Shown here: piece by piece, positions 8,295 to 16,143 of the stretch
How the letters are laid out: each line of letters opens with the position of its first letter
How positions within the stretch are numbered: position 1 is the first letter of the stretch
Assembly (NCBI RefSeq): GCF_002608075.1
Contig: NZ_LAHA01000059.1
Span: forward strand, 1,421-50,834
Origin: Nostoc linckia z4
Lineage (GTDB): Bacteria; Cyanobacteriota; Cyanobacteriia; Cyanobacteriales; Nostocaceae
Reading direction: 5' to 3'
Length of the DNA: 49,414 nucleotides
Notes under the pieces: model-generated
Databases searched by the model: none
Seen by the model: the letters and a program-made list of their open reading frames with translations, nothing else
What the model was told of the DNA's origin: nothing
Program-made: the position numbers and the translations under genes

Positions 8295-11147
8295 ATGACG
8301 CAGGATGAGTTATTGGTACTGATAGATCGCGCCGTGGCTGAGGGTTGGCAAGAGTTAGACTTGTCGGGGCAGGAGTTGACTGAGTTACCTGTAGAAATTG
8401 GTAAGTTGAAGCAGCTTGAGTCTTTGATTTTGGGAAAGAAGGTTAAAGGTTATGAAGAAGTAGAAGGCCGCTTTTTCGAAAAGGTTTCAGGCAACAATTT
8501 AAAAACGCTTCCACTCGAACTATTGGATTTGCCTAATTTGCGTAAGTTGGATATTAGTGGCAATCCTTTAGAGAGCATTCCCGATGTGGTAACGCAAATA
8601 CTACATTTAGAGGAACTTATCTTAATTCAAGTAGAGCTAACTGAAATACCTGATGCGCTCGCTAAATTAACCAATCTGAGGGAGCTTAACCTCAGTGACA
8701 ACCAAATAACCCAGATTCCAGAGGTGCTGGCTAATTTATCCAATCTGACGCAGCTTGACCTCAGTGACAACCAAATAACCCAGATTCCAGAAGCGATCGC
8801 TAATTTAACCAATCTGACGAAGCTTGACCTCTTTTCCAACCAAATCACCGAGATTCCAGAAGCGATCGCTAAATTAACCAATCTGACGCAGCTTGACCTC
8901 TTTTCCAACCAAATCACCGAGATTCCAGAGGCGATCGCTAAATTAACCAATCTGACGCAGCTTCTCCTCAGTGGCAACCAAATAACACAGATTCCAGAGG
9001 CGATCGCTAAATTAACCAATCTGACGCAGCTTCGCCTCGGTCTCAACAAAATAACCGAGATTCCAGAGGTGATCGCTAAATTAACCAATCTGACGCAGCT
9101 TCAACTCAGTTCCAACCAAATAACCCAGATTCCAGAGGCGATCGCTAAATTAACCAATTTGACGCACCTTGTCCTCCTTAACAACCAAATAACCGAGATT
9201 CCAGAGGCGATCGCTAATTTAACCAATCTGACGCAGCTTCACCTGAGTGTCAACCAAATAACCGAGATTCCAGAGGCGATCGCGCAATTAACCAATCTGA
9301 CGCAGCTTCACCTGAGTGGCAACCAAATAACCGAGATTCCAGAGGCGATCGCGCAATTAACCAATCTGACGCAGCTTCACCTGAGTGGCAACCAAATAAC
9401 CGAGATTCCAGAGGCGATCGCGCAATTAACCAATCTGACGCAGCTTCACCTGTGTAACAACCAAATAACCCAGATACCATTAGAAATTCTTAATTCAAAC
9501 GATGCAAAAGAGATTTTTAATTACTTGAGGCAAATTCACACAAGTGAAACTCGACCATTACACGAAGCCAAACTCTTGCTTGTCGGACAAGGTAGCGTCG
9601 GCAAAACATCCCTCATTCAGCGACTAATCCACAATAAATATGATAAAAATCAACCCCAAACCGACGGACTCAATGTGGAAACTTGGAACGTGCAGGTCAA
9701 TAGCAAAGACATCCGCCTCAATGTTTGGGACTTTGGTGGACAGGAAATTTATCATGCCACCCATCAGTTTTTTCTAACTAAGCGCAGTCTCTATCTCCTG
9801 GTTTGTAATTGTCGCACCAGTGAAGAAGAAAACCGCATCGAATATTGGCTGAAACTAATCGAAAGCTTCGGCGGACAGTCTCCCGTGATTATCGTTGGCA
9901 ACAAAAAAGACGAACAACCCCTCGACATCAACCGCAAAGCATTACGCGAAAAATATCCTAACATCCAAGCGATTATCGAAACCTCCTGCCAAGACAATAT
10001 CGGCATTGATGAACTTCGCACCGCAATTTTGCAGCAAATTGCCAACCTCAAAGAAGTCTACGACCTTCTACCCCTCTCATGGTTTGAGGTTAAACAAAAA
10101 CTCGAATCCATGACTGAAGACTTCATCAGCTACAACCGCTACATCTGCATCTGCTACGAAAACATGATTCCCGAAGAACAAAACCATGATCAACTCATCG
10201 ACTTGCTGCATCGACTCGGCTTAGTTCTCAACTTCCGCGATCATCCCATCCTCAAAGATACCAACGTCCTCAAACCCAACTGGGTGACAGAAGGCATTTA
10301 CACGCTCCTGAGCGATGAAAACCTCAAAACTAAAACTAAAGGCATTTTCACGCACACCGATCTCACCCGCATCCTCAATCCAGAACGCTACCCTACCAAG
10401 CGTCACAGTTATCTGATCGGGCTGATGAAAGAATTTGAGCTTTGCTTTGCACTAGAATGTCAACCACCACAATTCCTGATTGCGGGACTTTTGCCTAAAG
10501 ACCAACCAGAAGAAACAAAACTCCACGGCGAAACCCTGGAATTTCAATACCATTACAAAGTTCTCCCCGAAAGCATCATTTCCCGCTTCATCGTCATCAG
10601 CCACGAAAAAATTCATAACCAAATCTATTGGCGCAGTGGCGTAATGCTGCAATATCAAGAAAACAACGAAATCTACAACATTGCTCGCATCAAAGCCGAT
10701 CCCGAAGACAAAAAAATCTTCATCACCATTAGCGGACGTAAAGAAACACGGCGCTTATTTCTCGGTATTCTCCGCGATGTCTTCCAAAAAATCCACAAAA
10801 GTCTTCCCAATCTCGAAATCACCGAATGGGTTCCCGTTCCCAACTATCCCGAACACGATCCGCTCAAATACTCAGAATTACTCGGACTCGAAGAGATGGG
10901 AGAAACCCATAAAGTTATTGGTGAACTCAAGCTCAAACTCGATTTGCGTCAACTTTTAGATGGCTATGAAGACATTGGAATACGTCAAAGAAAATTAAAA
11001 GGCGATCGATTTATTGATATAGAAAGAGATGATTCACCTGTTACAGTTAATGTCAATGTTAGCGATCGCCGTTCTAAAACCATTAACCAACATGGAGAAG
11101 GCGATAATTATGGTGGCGATGGTGTCAAAGGCAATAAAATCGGATGA
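8295..11147 (+). CDS. Roco protein: leucine-rich repeats, Roc GTPase, COR
   Basis: 950 residues. Residues about 15-405 are some 15 leucine-rich repeats of 23 residues (LTNLTQLxLxxNQITEIPEAIA), at DNA level 69-bp units that are almost identical, three of them consecutively near 9250-9450. Roc GTPase domain about 425-590: P-loop GQGSVGKTS (near 431), switch II WDFGGQEIYH, NKKDE specificity motif. COR domain about 600-880. A tail after about 905 ends in TINQHGEGDNYGGD and a KGNKIG-like end, a motif repeated in the third gene of the operon. Roco proteins dimerise through COR and act as nucleotide-controlled switches; no kinase or other effector domain is attached, so the effector may act in trans. 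The stop overlaps the next start by 4 bp (ATGA). Confidence 0.95.
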   Translation: MTQDELLVLIDRAVAEGWQELDLSGQELTELPVEIGKLKQLESLILGKKVKGYEEVEGRFFEKVSGNNLKTLPLELLDLPNLRKLDISGNPLESIPDVVTQILHLEELILIQVELTEIPDALAKLTNLRELNLSDNQITQIPEVLANLSNLTQLDLSDNQITQIPEAIANLTNLTKLDLFSNQITEIPEAIAKLTNLTQLDLFSNQITEIPEAIAKLTNLTQLLLSGNQITQIPEAIAKLTNLTQLRLGLNKITEIPEVIAKLTNLTQLQLSSNQITQIPEAIAKLTNLTHLVLLNNQITEIPEAIANLTNLTQLHLSVNQITEIPEAIAQLTNLTQLHLSGNQITEIPEAIAQLTNLTQLHLSGNQITEIPEAIAQLTNLTQLHLCNNQITQIPLEILNSNDAKEIFNYLRQIHTSETRPLHEAKLLLVGQGSVGKTSLIQRLIHNKYDKNQPQTDGLNVETWNVQVNSKDIRLNVWDFGGQEIYHATHQFFLTKRSLYLLVCNCRTSEEENRIEYWLKLIESFGGQSPVIIVGNKKDEQPLDINRKALREKYPNIQAIIETSCQDNIGIDELRTAILQQIANLKEVYDLLPLSWFEVKQKLESMTEDFISYNRYICICYENMIPEEQNHDQLIDLLHRLGLVLNFRDHPILKDTNVLKPNWVTEGIYTLLSDENLKTKTKGIFTHTDLTRILNPERYPTKRHSYLIGLMKEFELCFALECQPPQFLIAGLLPKDQPEETKLHGETLEFQYHYKVLPESIISRFIVISHEKIHNQIYWRSGVMLQYQENNEIYNIARIKADPEDKKIFITISGRKETRRLFLGILRDVFQKIHKSLPNLEITEWVPVPNYPEHDPLKYSELLGLEEMGETHKVIGELKLKLDLRQLLDGYEDIGIRQRKLKGDRFIDIERDDSPVTVNVNVSDRRSKTINQHGEGDNYGGDGVKGNKIG

Positions 11148-11605
11148 AGTTACCCAACTTTGAATTAGCCTTTATCGATCGCAACAAACTGCAAAACTAT
11201 AGCCTCAACGCCCAACACAATCGCGGAAAGCACAAAGCCAGATTATTTGCCGCTATTCTAGATTTAGGTAGCGATGATGCAGAAATTCTACAACTGCTAA
11301 TTCAAGATGCAATTCAGAATTATGAAGCAGTTCCCAGCCTGTTAGATGAATATGGTCAACGCTATATCGTCGATTTTCCCATCACCCGCAACCAAAACAC
11401 TGCTAGCGCTCTTCCAAATAAAAAAATATACAACTTTTTTTGTGGGGTGGGCGTCTCGCCCGCCCGTGGAAAGGGGCGGACAAGATGTCCACCCCACAAG
11501 AGTGGATAATTTATTTCTTGGTAATCCCCTAACATCCGCACAACTTGGATCGTCCGCCCCACCGAAGATTTTCCCCGTCTCGTTAGTTGCTATATTTTGA
11601 GGTAA
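11144..11605 (+). pseudogene. DUF6883-type gene interrupted by a MITE
   Basis: The reading frame starts MKLPNFELAFIDRNKL and carries HNRGKHKARLF and YGQRYIVDF, matching small DUF6883-type proteins. It is cut by a 124-bp element (11406-11529), whose in-frame TAA at 11507 ends translation. Beyond the element the same frame resumes with IRTTWIVRPTEDFPRLVSC and stops at 11603-11605, giving an original protein of about 111 residues. Removing the element plus one TA restores the frame exactly because 126 bp is a multiple of three. The first 87 residues can still be made with a foreign tail. Original spacing was operonic: 4-bp overlap with the Roco gene and 5 bp before the next gene. Function unknown; DUF6883 genes often sit beside DUF4926 genes, as here. 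Confidence 0.85.
11406..11529 (-). mobile_element. 124-bp MITE (family A) inside the DUF6883 gene
   Basis: The element is flanked by TA on both sides (11404-11405 and 11530-11531). Its ends read GGGGATTACCAAGAAATAAA and, from the other side, GCGCTCTTCCAAATAAAAAA, imperfect inverted repeats. The centre is a hairpin built from TGTGGGGTGG...CCACCCCACA words. Copies at 12665-12787 (opposite orientation) and 29759-29882 have the same length and TA flanks, suggesting movement by a Tc1/mariner-IS630-type transposase in trans. Confidence 0.85.
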
Positions 11606-11610
11606 TACTT

Positions 11611-12312
11611 ATGCTTGCAACTCCAAATACACTAAATTTATTAGATATTGTTGCTCTTAAAATTCCCTTATCCGAACATAACTTGCTTGCAGGTCAAGTG
11701 GGAACCATTGTCGAAATCCTCGCCCCTGAAGTATACGAAGTAGAATTTAGCGATGATGACGGTCAAACCTATGCCATGCAAGCCTTACCAGCCCATCAGC
11801 TTCTTAAACTCCATTACAAACCCCTAAAAACTATGTCTAACACCATCAATCAATACGGCAAAGGCGATAACGTTGCAGGCGATAAAATCCAAGGTGATAA
11901 AATTCAAGGTGATAAAAACCAAAATGACTTCAAAAACGCAACTATTGGAATTGTCGCTCAAAACCAAGCCCAAGCCACAGTAAGCAACCTTAATCAAACA
12001 AGCGGCGCAAGCGTAGCAGAACTAATGCAAATCATCAGCACCATGCGCCAAACTGCCGCCCAATTCCCGGAAGTAATCAGCAAAGACATTACCCGCGAAG
12101 ACATTATCATTGATATTGATGATGTAGAAGCAGAAATTCAAAAGCCAGAAAAAGAACGCAATGTACCCAAACTCAAAAAGCGTCTACTAGCTTTACTAAC
12201 TGCTGCTAGTGTAATTGCTGCCCCGATCGCAGGTATGACAGACTTTGCAAACAATGTTATGGAAATAGGGAGCAAATTAAACATCGAACTAAAGCTTCCT
12301 TCTGGTAAATAG
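11611..12312 (+). CDS. DUF4926 domain fused to a GD-repeat/helical protein
   Basis: 233 residues from ATG 11611, preceded by GAGGT at 11599-11603, a good ribosome binding site. Residues 1-70 (LLDIVALKIPL, GQVGTIVEIL, YEVEFSDDDGQTYA) look like DUF4926, normally a free-standing small protein. At residue 75 an in-frame ATG begins MSNTINQYGKGDNVAGDKI, followed by GDKIQGDKIQGDK repeats, a low-complexity N/Q stretch, and a helical C-terminus (EKERNVPKLKKRLLALL then hydrophobic IAAPIAGMTDF). The second half looks like a complete protein of its own, so this is probably a fusion; the internal ATG at 11833 could also be a second start. Last gene of the Roco operon, sharing the TINQxGxGDN tag with the Roco C-terminus. 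Function unknown. Confidence 0.8.
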   Translation: MLATPNTLNLLDIVALKIPLSEHNLLAGQVGTIVEILAPEVYEVEFSDDDGQTYAMQALPAHQLLKLHYKPLKTMSNTINQYGKGDNVAGDKIQGDKIQGDKNQNDFKNATIGIVAQNQAQATVSNLNQTSGASVAELMQIISTMRQTAAQFPEVISKDITREDIIIDIDDVEAEIQKPEKERNVPKLKKRLLALLTAASVIAAPIAGMTDFANNVMEIGSKLNIELKLPSGK

Positions 12313-12380
12313 ACTTTTCTCACTCCAGAGGCGATCCGCTTGAAATGATGCCCGCCTTTGATTGAATGAAAATTGAACTA

Positions 12381-12662
12381 GCGATCGCCAAAATAACAAA
12401 TGGGTTCGCCAAAATAACAAATGCGATCGCAAAAATCATAAATGCGCTCGCAAAATTATAAATGCCCTCGCAAAATTATAAATGCGCTCGCCGAAATCAT
12501 AAATGCGCTCGCAAAAATCATAAATGCGCTCGCAAAAATCATAAATGCGCTCGCAAAATTATAAATGCGCTCGCAAAATTATAAATGCGCTCGCAAAATC
12601 ATAAATGCGCTCGCAAAATCATAAATGCGCTCGCAAAATCATAAATGCGATCGCCGAAATCA
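12381..12662. repeat. Tandem array, 14 units of 20-21 bp (GCGCTCGCAAAATCATAAAT)
   Basis: Fourteen head-to-tail units vary around GCGCTCGCAAAATCATAAAT. Outer units carry the HIP1 core GCGATCGC while inner units carry GCGCTCGC, so the array seems to have grown from a HIP1-containing unit by unequal exchange. Length differences are one A. It directly follows the Roco operon and abuts a family A MITE. No ORF of interest reads through it. Confidence 0.9.
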
Positions 12663-12664
12663 TA

Positions 12665-12787
12665 GGGATTACCAAGAAATAAATTATCCACTCTTGTGGG
12701 GTGGACATCTTGTCCGCCCCTGTCAACGGGCGGGCGAGACGCCCACCCCACAAGAAAAATTGTATATTTTTTTATTTGGAAGCCCCA
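12665..12787 (+). mobile_element. 123-bp MITE (family A), opposite orientation
   Basis: Flanked by TA at 12663-12664 and 12788-12789. It begins GGGATTACCAAGAAATAAAT and ends ATTTGGAAGCCCCA. It is nearly identical to the copy at 11406-11529 but inverted, so the two copies bracket the last gene of the Roco operon and the tandem array. Confidence 0.85.
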
Positions 12788-12834
12788 TAAATGCTAGCTC
12801 GCTATGTTTTGATAGCTGTGCGAGTGTCAATAAA

Positions 12835-13542
12835 TCAGCTATTGTTCAACTGCTGAACAAACGCTTGATGTTCAGCTGAATTTAGCCCTGTTTGCAACAC
12901 CGCTAAAACCTGTTGCATATTGTCATTAACTAATGCTGAGACATCCAGCCATAATCCAGGAAATATTTGACTTTCAATGATGCCTGAGGCATTTGGTGTC
13001 AGTGTTATGTATTCACCATCTTGCAAGCTGAACCAACTTATAGTTTGCTCAAAAACCTGCCAAACAATATATTCTTGAATACCATTGCGACGATAGGCGC
13101 GTTTTTTATCATATAAATCTTTAGTAGCACTGCTAGCGGCGACTTCTGCGACTAATTCTGGCGCACCTTCCACATAACCATCACTACCCAACTGAGATTT
13201 TCCGCCACAGGCTGCATCAATTAACAAAATGGCATCTGGTTGGGGTTCATTATCTAAATCTAGCCGCACAGTTGGATTATCACCTAGTCTGACACCTGGC
13301 GTTGCTACTTTATAATTTCCGAGCCAGATCATCAAATTCGCGTGTGGTTCGGCGTGTGGTTCAAAGCGCAAAGGTGATGACACGTAAACGACTCCTTCAA
13401 TTAATTCGGCTTTTTTGAGGTTGGGCATGGCATTGTAGCGACGCTCAAATTCTGGGCGAGTCAAGCGATCGCCACTCTCAAGAGGCGGAATATATGAGGG
13501 AGAATGAATTGGAGTCGAATTTTGTGGAGAAGTGTTGACCAC
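12835..13542 (-). CDS. Uma2-family putative restriction endonuclease (DUF820)
   Basis: 235 residues. Family signatures are present: a start region ERRYNAMPNLKKAELIEGVV, VYVSSPLRFEPHAEPH, the acidic NEPQPDAILLI, and APELVAEVAASSATKDLYDKKRAYRRNGIQEYIVW, which holds the E-x-K type active-site pair of the PD-(D/E)XK fold. Uma2 proteins are abundant in cyanobacteria, often in mobile or accessory positions; their targets are mostly unknown. It is oriented against the surrounding xse genes and lies within the island that split xseA from xseB. No partner gene is evident. Confidence 0.9.
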   Translation of the reverse strand: MVNTSPQNSTPIHSPSYIPPLESGDRLTRPEFERRYNAMPNLKKAELIEGVVYVSSPLRFEPHAEPHANLMIWLGNYKVATPGVRLGDNPTVRLDLDNEPQPDAILLIDAACGGKSQLGSDGYVEGAPELVAEVAASSATKDLYDKKRAYRRNGIQEYIVWQVFEQTISWFSLQDGEYITLTPNASGIIESQIFPGLWLDVSALVNDNMQQVLAVLQTGLNSAEHQAFVQQLNNS

Positions 13543-13595
13543 GAAAAGCAGGCGGTAGAGGTGGTTAAATTGATTGTATCGTAATGCATTTTGAG

Positions 13596-13739
13596 GAGAG
13601 AGAAGATAAGGGCGATCGCGTTGCGGCTCAAGTGCAAGAAGATTTGTTGATTCAGTTGGGGCACGGTGGAGTTAAAGTGAAGATTGTGGAAATAAACGAA
13701 CCGCCAAGACGCCAAGGACGCCAAGAGTTGAATGGTTAA
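13596..13739 (+). pseudogene. Decayed 3' end of a second xseA, still joined to xseB
   Basis: The frame ending TAA at 13737-13739 reads EDLLIQLGHGGVKVKIVEIN, clearly homologous to the C-terminus of intact xseA (QDLSIQLAQGEVKVKVTETN). It has no start and its upstream part is replaced by the Uma2 gene region. Its stop overlaps the xseB start (ATG 13732) by 8 bp, the typical coupling of xseA and xseB. Confidence 0.8.
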
Positions 13740-13965
13740 ACGCAAGAGTGCTTCTAGTTCTGATTCGATGGAAGGTTGGAATTATGAAGCGAAAGTTATT
13801 GAAATAGAGGGAATTATTGCTCGCATTGAAGCGGGTGAGTTGGAATTGGAAGAGGTTTTTGATCAATTTGGCAAGGCTGTTGAATATTTGCGTCAGTGCG
13901 AAAGTTTTTTGCAGCAGCGACAGCAGCAGGTAGATTTGTTAATTGAAACTTTGAGTGAAGAATAG
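13732..13965 (+). CDS. xseB: Exodeoxyribonuclease VII small subunit
   Basis: 77 residues, normal length for XseB. The signature YEAKVIEIEGIIARIEAGE followed by LELEEVFDQFGKAVEYLR and a final helical CESFLQQRQQQVDLLIE matches the family. It binds the coiled-coil part of XseA and is needed for exonuclease VII activity. The ATG at 13732 overlaps the stop of the vestigial xseA end, so it was once coupled to that gene; today it must be transcribed from a promoter in the island or in the remnant. Confidence 0.93.
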   Translation: MVKRKSASSSDSMEGWNYEAKVIEIEGIIARIEAGELELEEVFDQFGKAVEYLRQCESFLQQRQQQVDLLIETLSEE

Positions 13966-14059
13966 AAGAAGATTAAGGGAACTGCAAAAAGTAAATTATT
14001 TTGGTTAAAGTGTTGACGGTTGACGGTTGACGGTTGACTGTTAACAGTAAATAACCCTA

Positions 14060-14319
14060 ATACCAATTCATCAAAATATTGATACATATAAGACATCTCC
14101 AGAAATTAAATATGCGTTTGCCAAAACCCTGTAGGGGCGAACGGTTGTTCGCCCTTTGTTGTGTACGGGTTGTTCGCCTTTTCTTGTGTACCGTTTGTTC
14201 GCCCTTTGTTGTGTACGGGTTGTTTGCCCTTTGTTGTGTACCGTTTGTTCGCCCTTTCTTCTGTACCCTGCGGGAAGGCTTACGCCTGTATTTGTATCAT
14301 TTATAAAGTGAAATGGTAT
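14060..14319. mobile_element. MITE-like element with ATACCAATT ends and internal tandem repeat
   Basis: The left end ATACCAATTCATCAAAATAT and right end (reverse complement) ATACCATTTCACTTTATAAA are imperfect inverted repeats like those of the element at 7994-8143. Inside, 14141-14270 holds five tandem copies of a ~25-bp unit GGTTGTTCGCCCTTTGTTG(TG)TAC, alternating two versions. The gap 13966-14538 otherwise contains a TTGACGG heptamer array at about 14010-14040 and AT-rich DNA upstream of the next gene. Confidence 0.55.
14141..14270. repeat. Five tandem ~25-bp units (TTGTTCGCCCTTTGTTGTGTAC)
   Basis: Head-to-tail copies with small changes alternate between a GGGTTGTTCGCC and a CGTTTGTTCGCC start. 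The run ends in the word GCGGGAAGGCTTACGCC, common in Nostoc repeats. It is non-coding. Confidence 0.75.
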
Positions 14320-14538
14320 AACACGTAATATTTCACAAATTATTTGGGATTGTTATGGTTTTTTATTAAATAGATCGGCAGAAAGTCCAGTTATTTCATT
14401 GGTAAGAATACATAAGAGCCAAAATCTGGTAAATTATCTCGGAACCTGTTGTCAATAATTCGTATTGACAAATTTAATCTGCCAATTTTTAGTTTCTCAA
14501 GCATTTGTGCAACTACCAACTTGGGGTAAATCAAAATT

Positions 14539-15300
14539 ATGAAACCATTTCTTTTTGTAACTGACCTAGATGACACCCTTGTATATCGCACCGTAGGTAA
14601 TGACGACGCTTTACCAAAGCTGAACCAACTGCTAAACCAACATCGCCAAGAATACGGTACTAAAATTGTTTATTCTACCGGGCGATCGCCTCAGCTTTAC
14701 CAAGAACTCCAACTTCAAAAAAATCTTTTGCAACCAGATGCTCTAGTCCTTGCTGTAGGAACAGAAATCTACCTTCATGGCAGTGATAATCCTGATTCTA
14801 GTTGGTCAGAAATCCTCTCTCCTGGTTGGGATCGAGAACTCATCTTATCCATAACCAACAGTTTCCCCGATTTAAAGCTGCAACCACAGTCAGAACAGCG
14901 TGCTTTCAAAGTCAGCTTTTTTGTTCCTCAAGAAATAGCAGTCGGTATTCTACCGCAACTTGAGGCAGAGTTAGATAAATATAAATTAAATGTAAAGTTA
15001 ATCTACAGTAGCGGAATAGACCTTGACATTGTACCCCTTACCAGCGATAAAGGTCAAGCAATGCAATTTTTACGCCAAAAGTGGAAATTTGCAGCAGAAC
15101 AAACAGTTGTCTGTGGTGATTCAGGTAATGATATTGCTTTATTTGCTGTAGGCAACGAAAGGGGAATCATAGTCGGTAATGCTCGAAAAGAGTTACTCCA
15201 GTGGCACAACGAGTATCCGGCTAAGCATCGTTACCTAGCACAAGATTTTTGTGCGGGTGGAATTCTGGAAGGATTAAAATATTTTGGTTTTTTAGAATGA
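14539..15300 (+). CDS. spp: Sucrose-phosphate phosphatase (HAD family)
   Basis: 253 residues, the size of stand-alone cyanobacterial sucrose-6F-phosphate phosphohydrolase, which releases sucrose from sucrose-6-phosphate. HAD motif I DLDDTLV with D9 and D11, motif II YSTGRSP, motif III lysine in TSDKGQAM, motif IV CGDSGNDIALF are all intact. The AVGTEIY segment of the cap region is typical of SPP. Cytoplasmic. The stop overlaps the ruvA ATG (ATGA), so the two genes are co-translated although functionally unrelated. Confidence 0.9.
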   Translation: MKPFLFVTDLDDTLVYRTVGNDDALPKLNQLLNQHRQEYGTKIVYSTGRSPQLYQELQLQKNLLQPDALVLAVGTEIYLHGSDNPDSSWSEILSPGWDRELILSITNSFPDLKLQPQSEQRAFKVSFFVPQEIAVGILPQLEAELDKYKLNVKLIYSSGIDLDIVPLTSDKGQAMQFLRQKWKFAAEQTVVCGDSGNDIALFAVGNERGIIVGNARKELLQWHNEYPAKHRYLAQDFCAGGILEGLKYFGFLE

Positions 15301-15935
15301 TTAGCTATCTCAAAGGAATCGTTGCTGGTATTCAAACAATTGGTAATCGGGCTGTTTTAACTCTAGAAGTTAATGGCTTGGGGTATGATTTGCTAGTTCC
15401 CCAACGCCTAGCACAGCAATTACCAGATTCAGGGGGAGTGGCACAAATTTTTACCCATTTGCAAATTCGTGAAGAAGTGCCATTTCTCTATGGCTTTGCT
15501 TCTCCAGCCGAACGCGATTTATTTCGCCACTTGTTAACAGTTAGCGGTGTTGGTGCAGCCTTAGCCATTGCACTGTTGGACACTTTGGAACTGCCAGATT
15601 TAGTCCAAGCAATTATCGCTGGCAATACCCAAATGTTAATTCAAGCCCCTGGTGTCGGCAAAAAAATTGCCGAACGCATCTGTTTAGAACTGAAAACCAA
15701 ATTGATTGAGTGGCGCAAATCAGCCGGGTTCTTTGTCGCCACAGGCGGCCCTGCACCAGGAATTCTTGAAGAAGTACAAATGACACTCTTTGCTTTAGGG
15801 TATACTGCTCATGAAGTTAGTCATGCCTTGCATGTGGTCAGTGAAGACATCGGACTACCAAAAGACGCCTATGTAGAAGATTGGATTAAACAAGCGATCG
15901 CTCATCTCAGTAGTAGCGAACAAGTTGGTTATTAG
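15297..15935 (+). CDS. ruvA: Holliday junction branch migration protein RuvA
   Basis: 212 residues from ATG 15297, which overlaps the upstream stop; a frame-compatible earlier start at 15249 would lie inside the phosphatase gene and is unlikely. MISYLKGIVAGIQ and GLGYDLLVP form the N-terminal OB fold; helix-hairpin-helix DNA-binding segments are seen at LLTVSGVGAALAIALLD and LIQAPGVGKKIAERICLELK; the C-terminal domain III (ALGYTAHEVSHAL) binds RuvB. RuvA tetramers clamp Holliday junctions and load the RuvB motor. Complete and normal. Confidence 0.96.
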   Translation: MISYLKGIVAGIQTIGNRAVLTLEVNGLGYDLLVPQRLAQQLPDSGGVAQIFTHLQIREEVPFLYGFASPAERDLFRHLLTVSGVGAALAIALLDTLELPDLVQAIIAGNTQMLIQAPGVGKKIAERICLELKTKLIEWRKSAGFFVATGGPAPGILEEVQMTLFALGYTAHEVSHALHVVSEDIGLPKDAYVEDWIKQAIAHLSSSEQVGY

Positions 15936-15936
15936 T

Positions 15937-16140
15937 CATTGGGCATTGGGCATTGGGCATTGGGCATTGGGCATTGGGCATTGGGCATTGGTTATTAATT
16001 CTTATCCCTCTTTCCCTCATCTCCCTTATCCCCCCGATCTCCCTCATCTTACCCACCTCCTCACCTCCCTATCTCCCTATCTTCTCACCTCCCTATCTTC
16101 TCACCTCCCTATCTCCCCATCTCACCATCTCCCCACCCCC
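15937..16140. repeat. ATTGGGC heptamer array plus CT-rich stretch
   Basis: 15937-15990 holds seven tandem CATTGGG heptamers (STRR type) starting directly after the ruvA stop. A pyrimidine-rich run of CTCCCTATCTTCTCAC-type words (about 16010-16140) continues to the bioF start. Both are open in the bioF frame by chance, which would give a false 73-residue extension to BioF. Confidence 0.8.
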
Positions 16141-16143
16141 TCT

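Noticed and set aside
8627..9088. Antisense frame of 153 codons in the Roco gene
   Set aside because: A shadow of the regular 69-bp LRR units.
11346..11600. 84-codon frame over the MITE and DUF6883 3' end
   Set aside because: It reads the MITE and then the wrong frame of the DUF6883 tail.
12381..12662. CRISPR array
   Set aside because: Units are contiguous 20-21 bp copies without spacers, and no cas gene is present.
14079..14306. 75-codon frame rich in FALCCV repeats
   Set aside because: Translation of a tandem repeat inside a MITE-like element.
15925..16143. 73-codon N-terminal extension of BioF
   Set aside because: It is translated heptamer and CT-rich repeat DNA; normal BioF begins at MPHDPYAW (16144).
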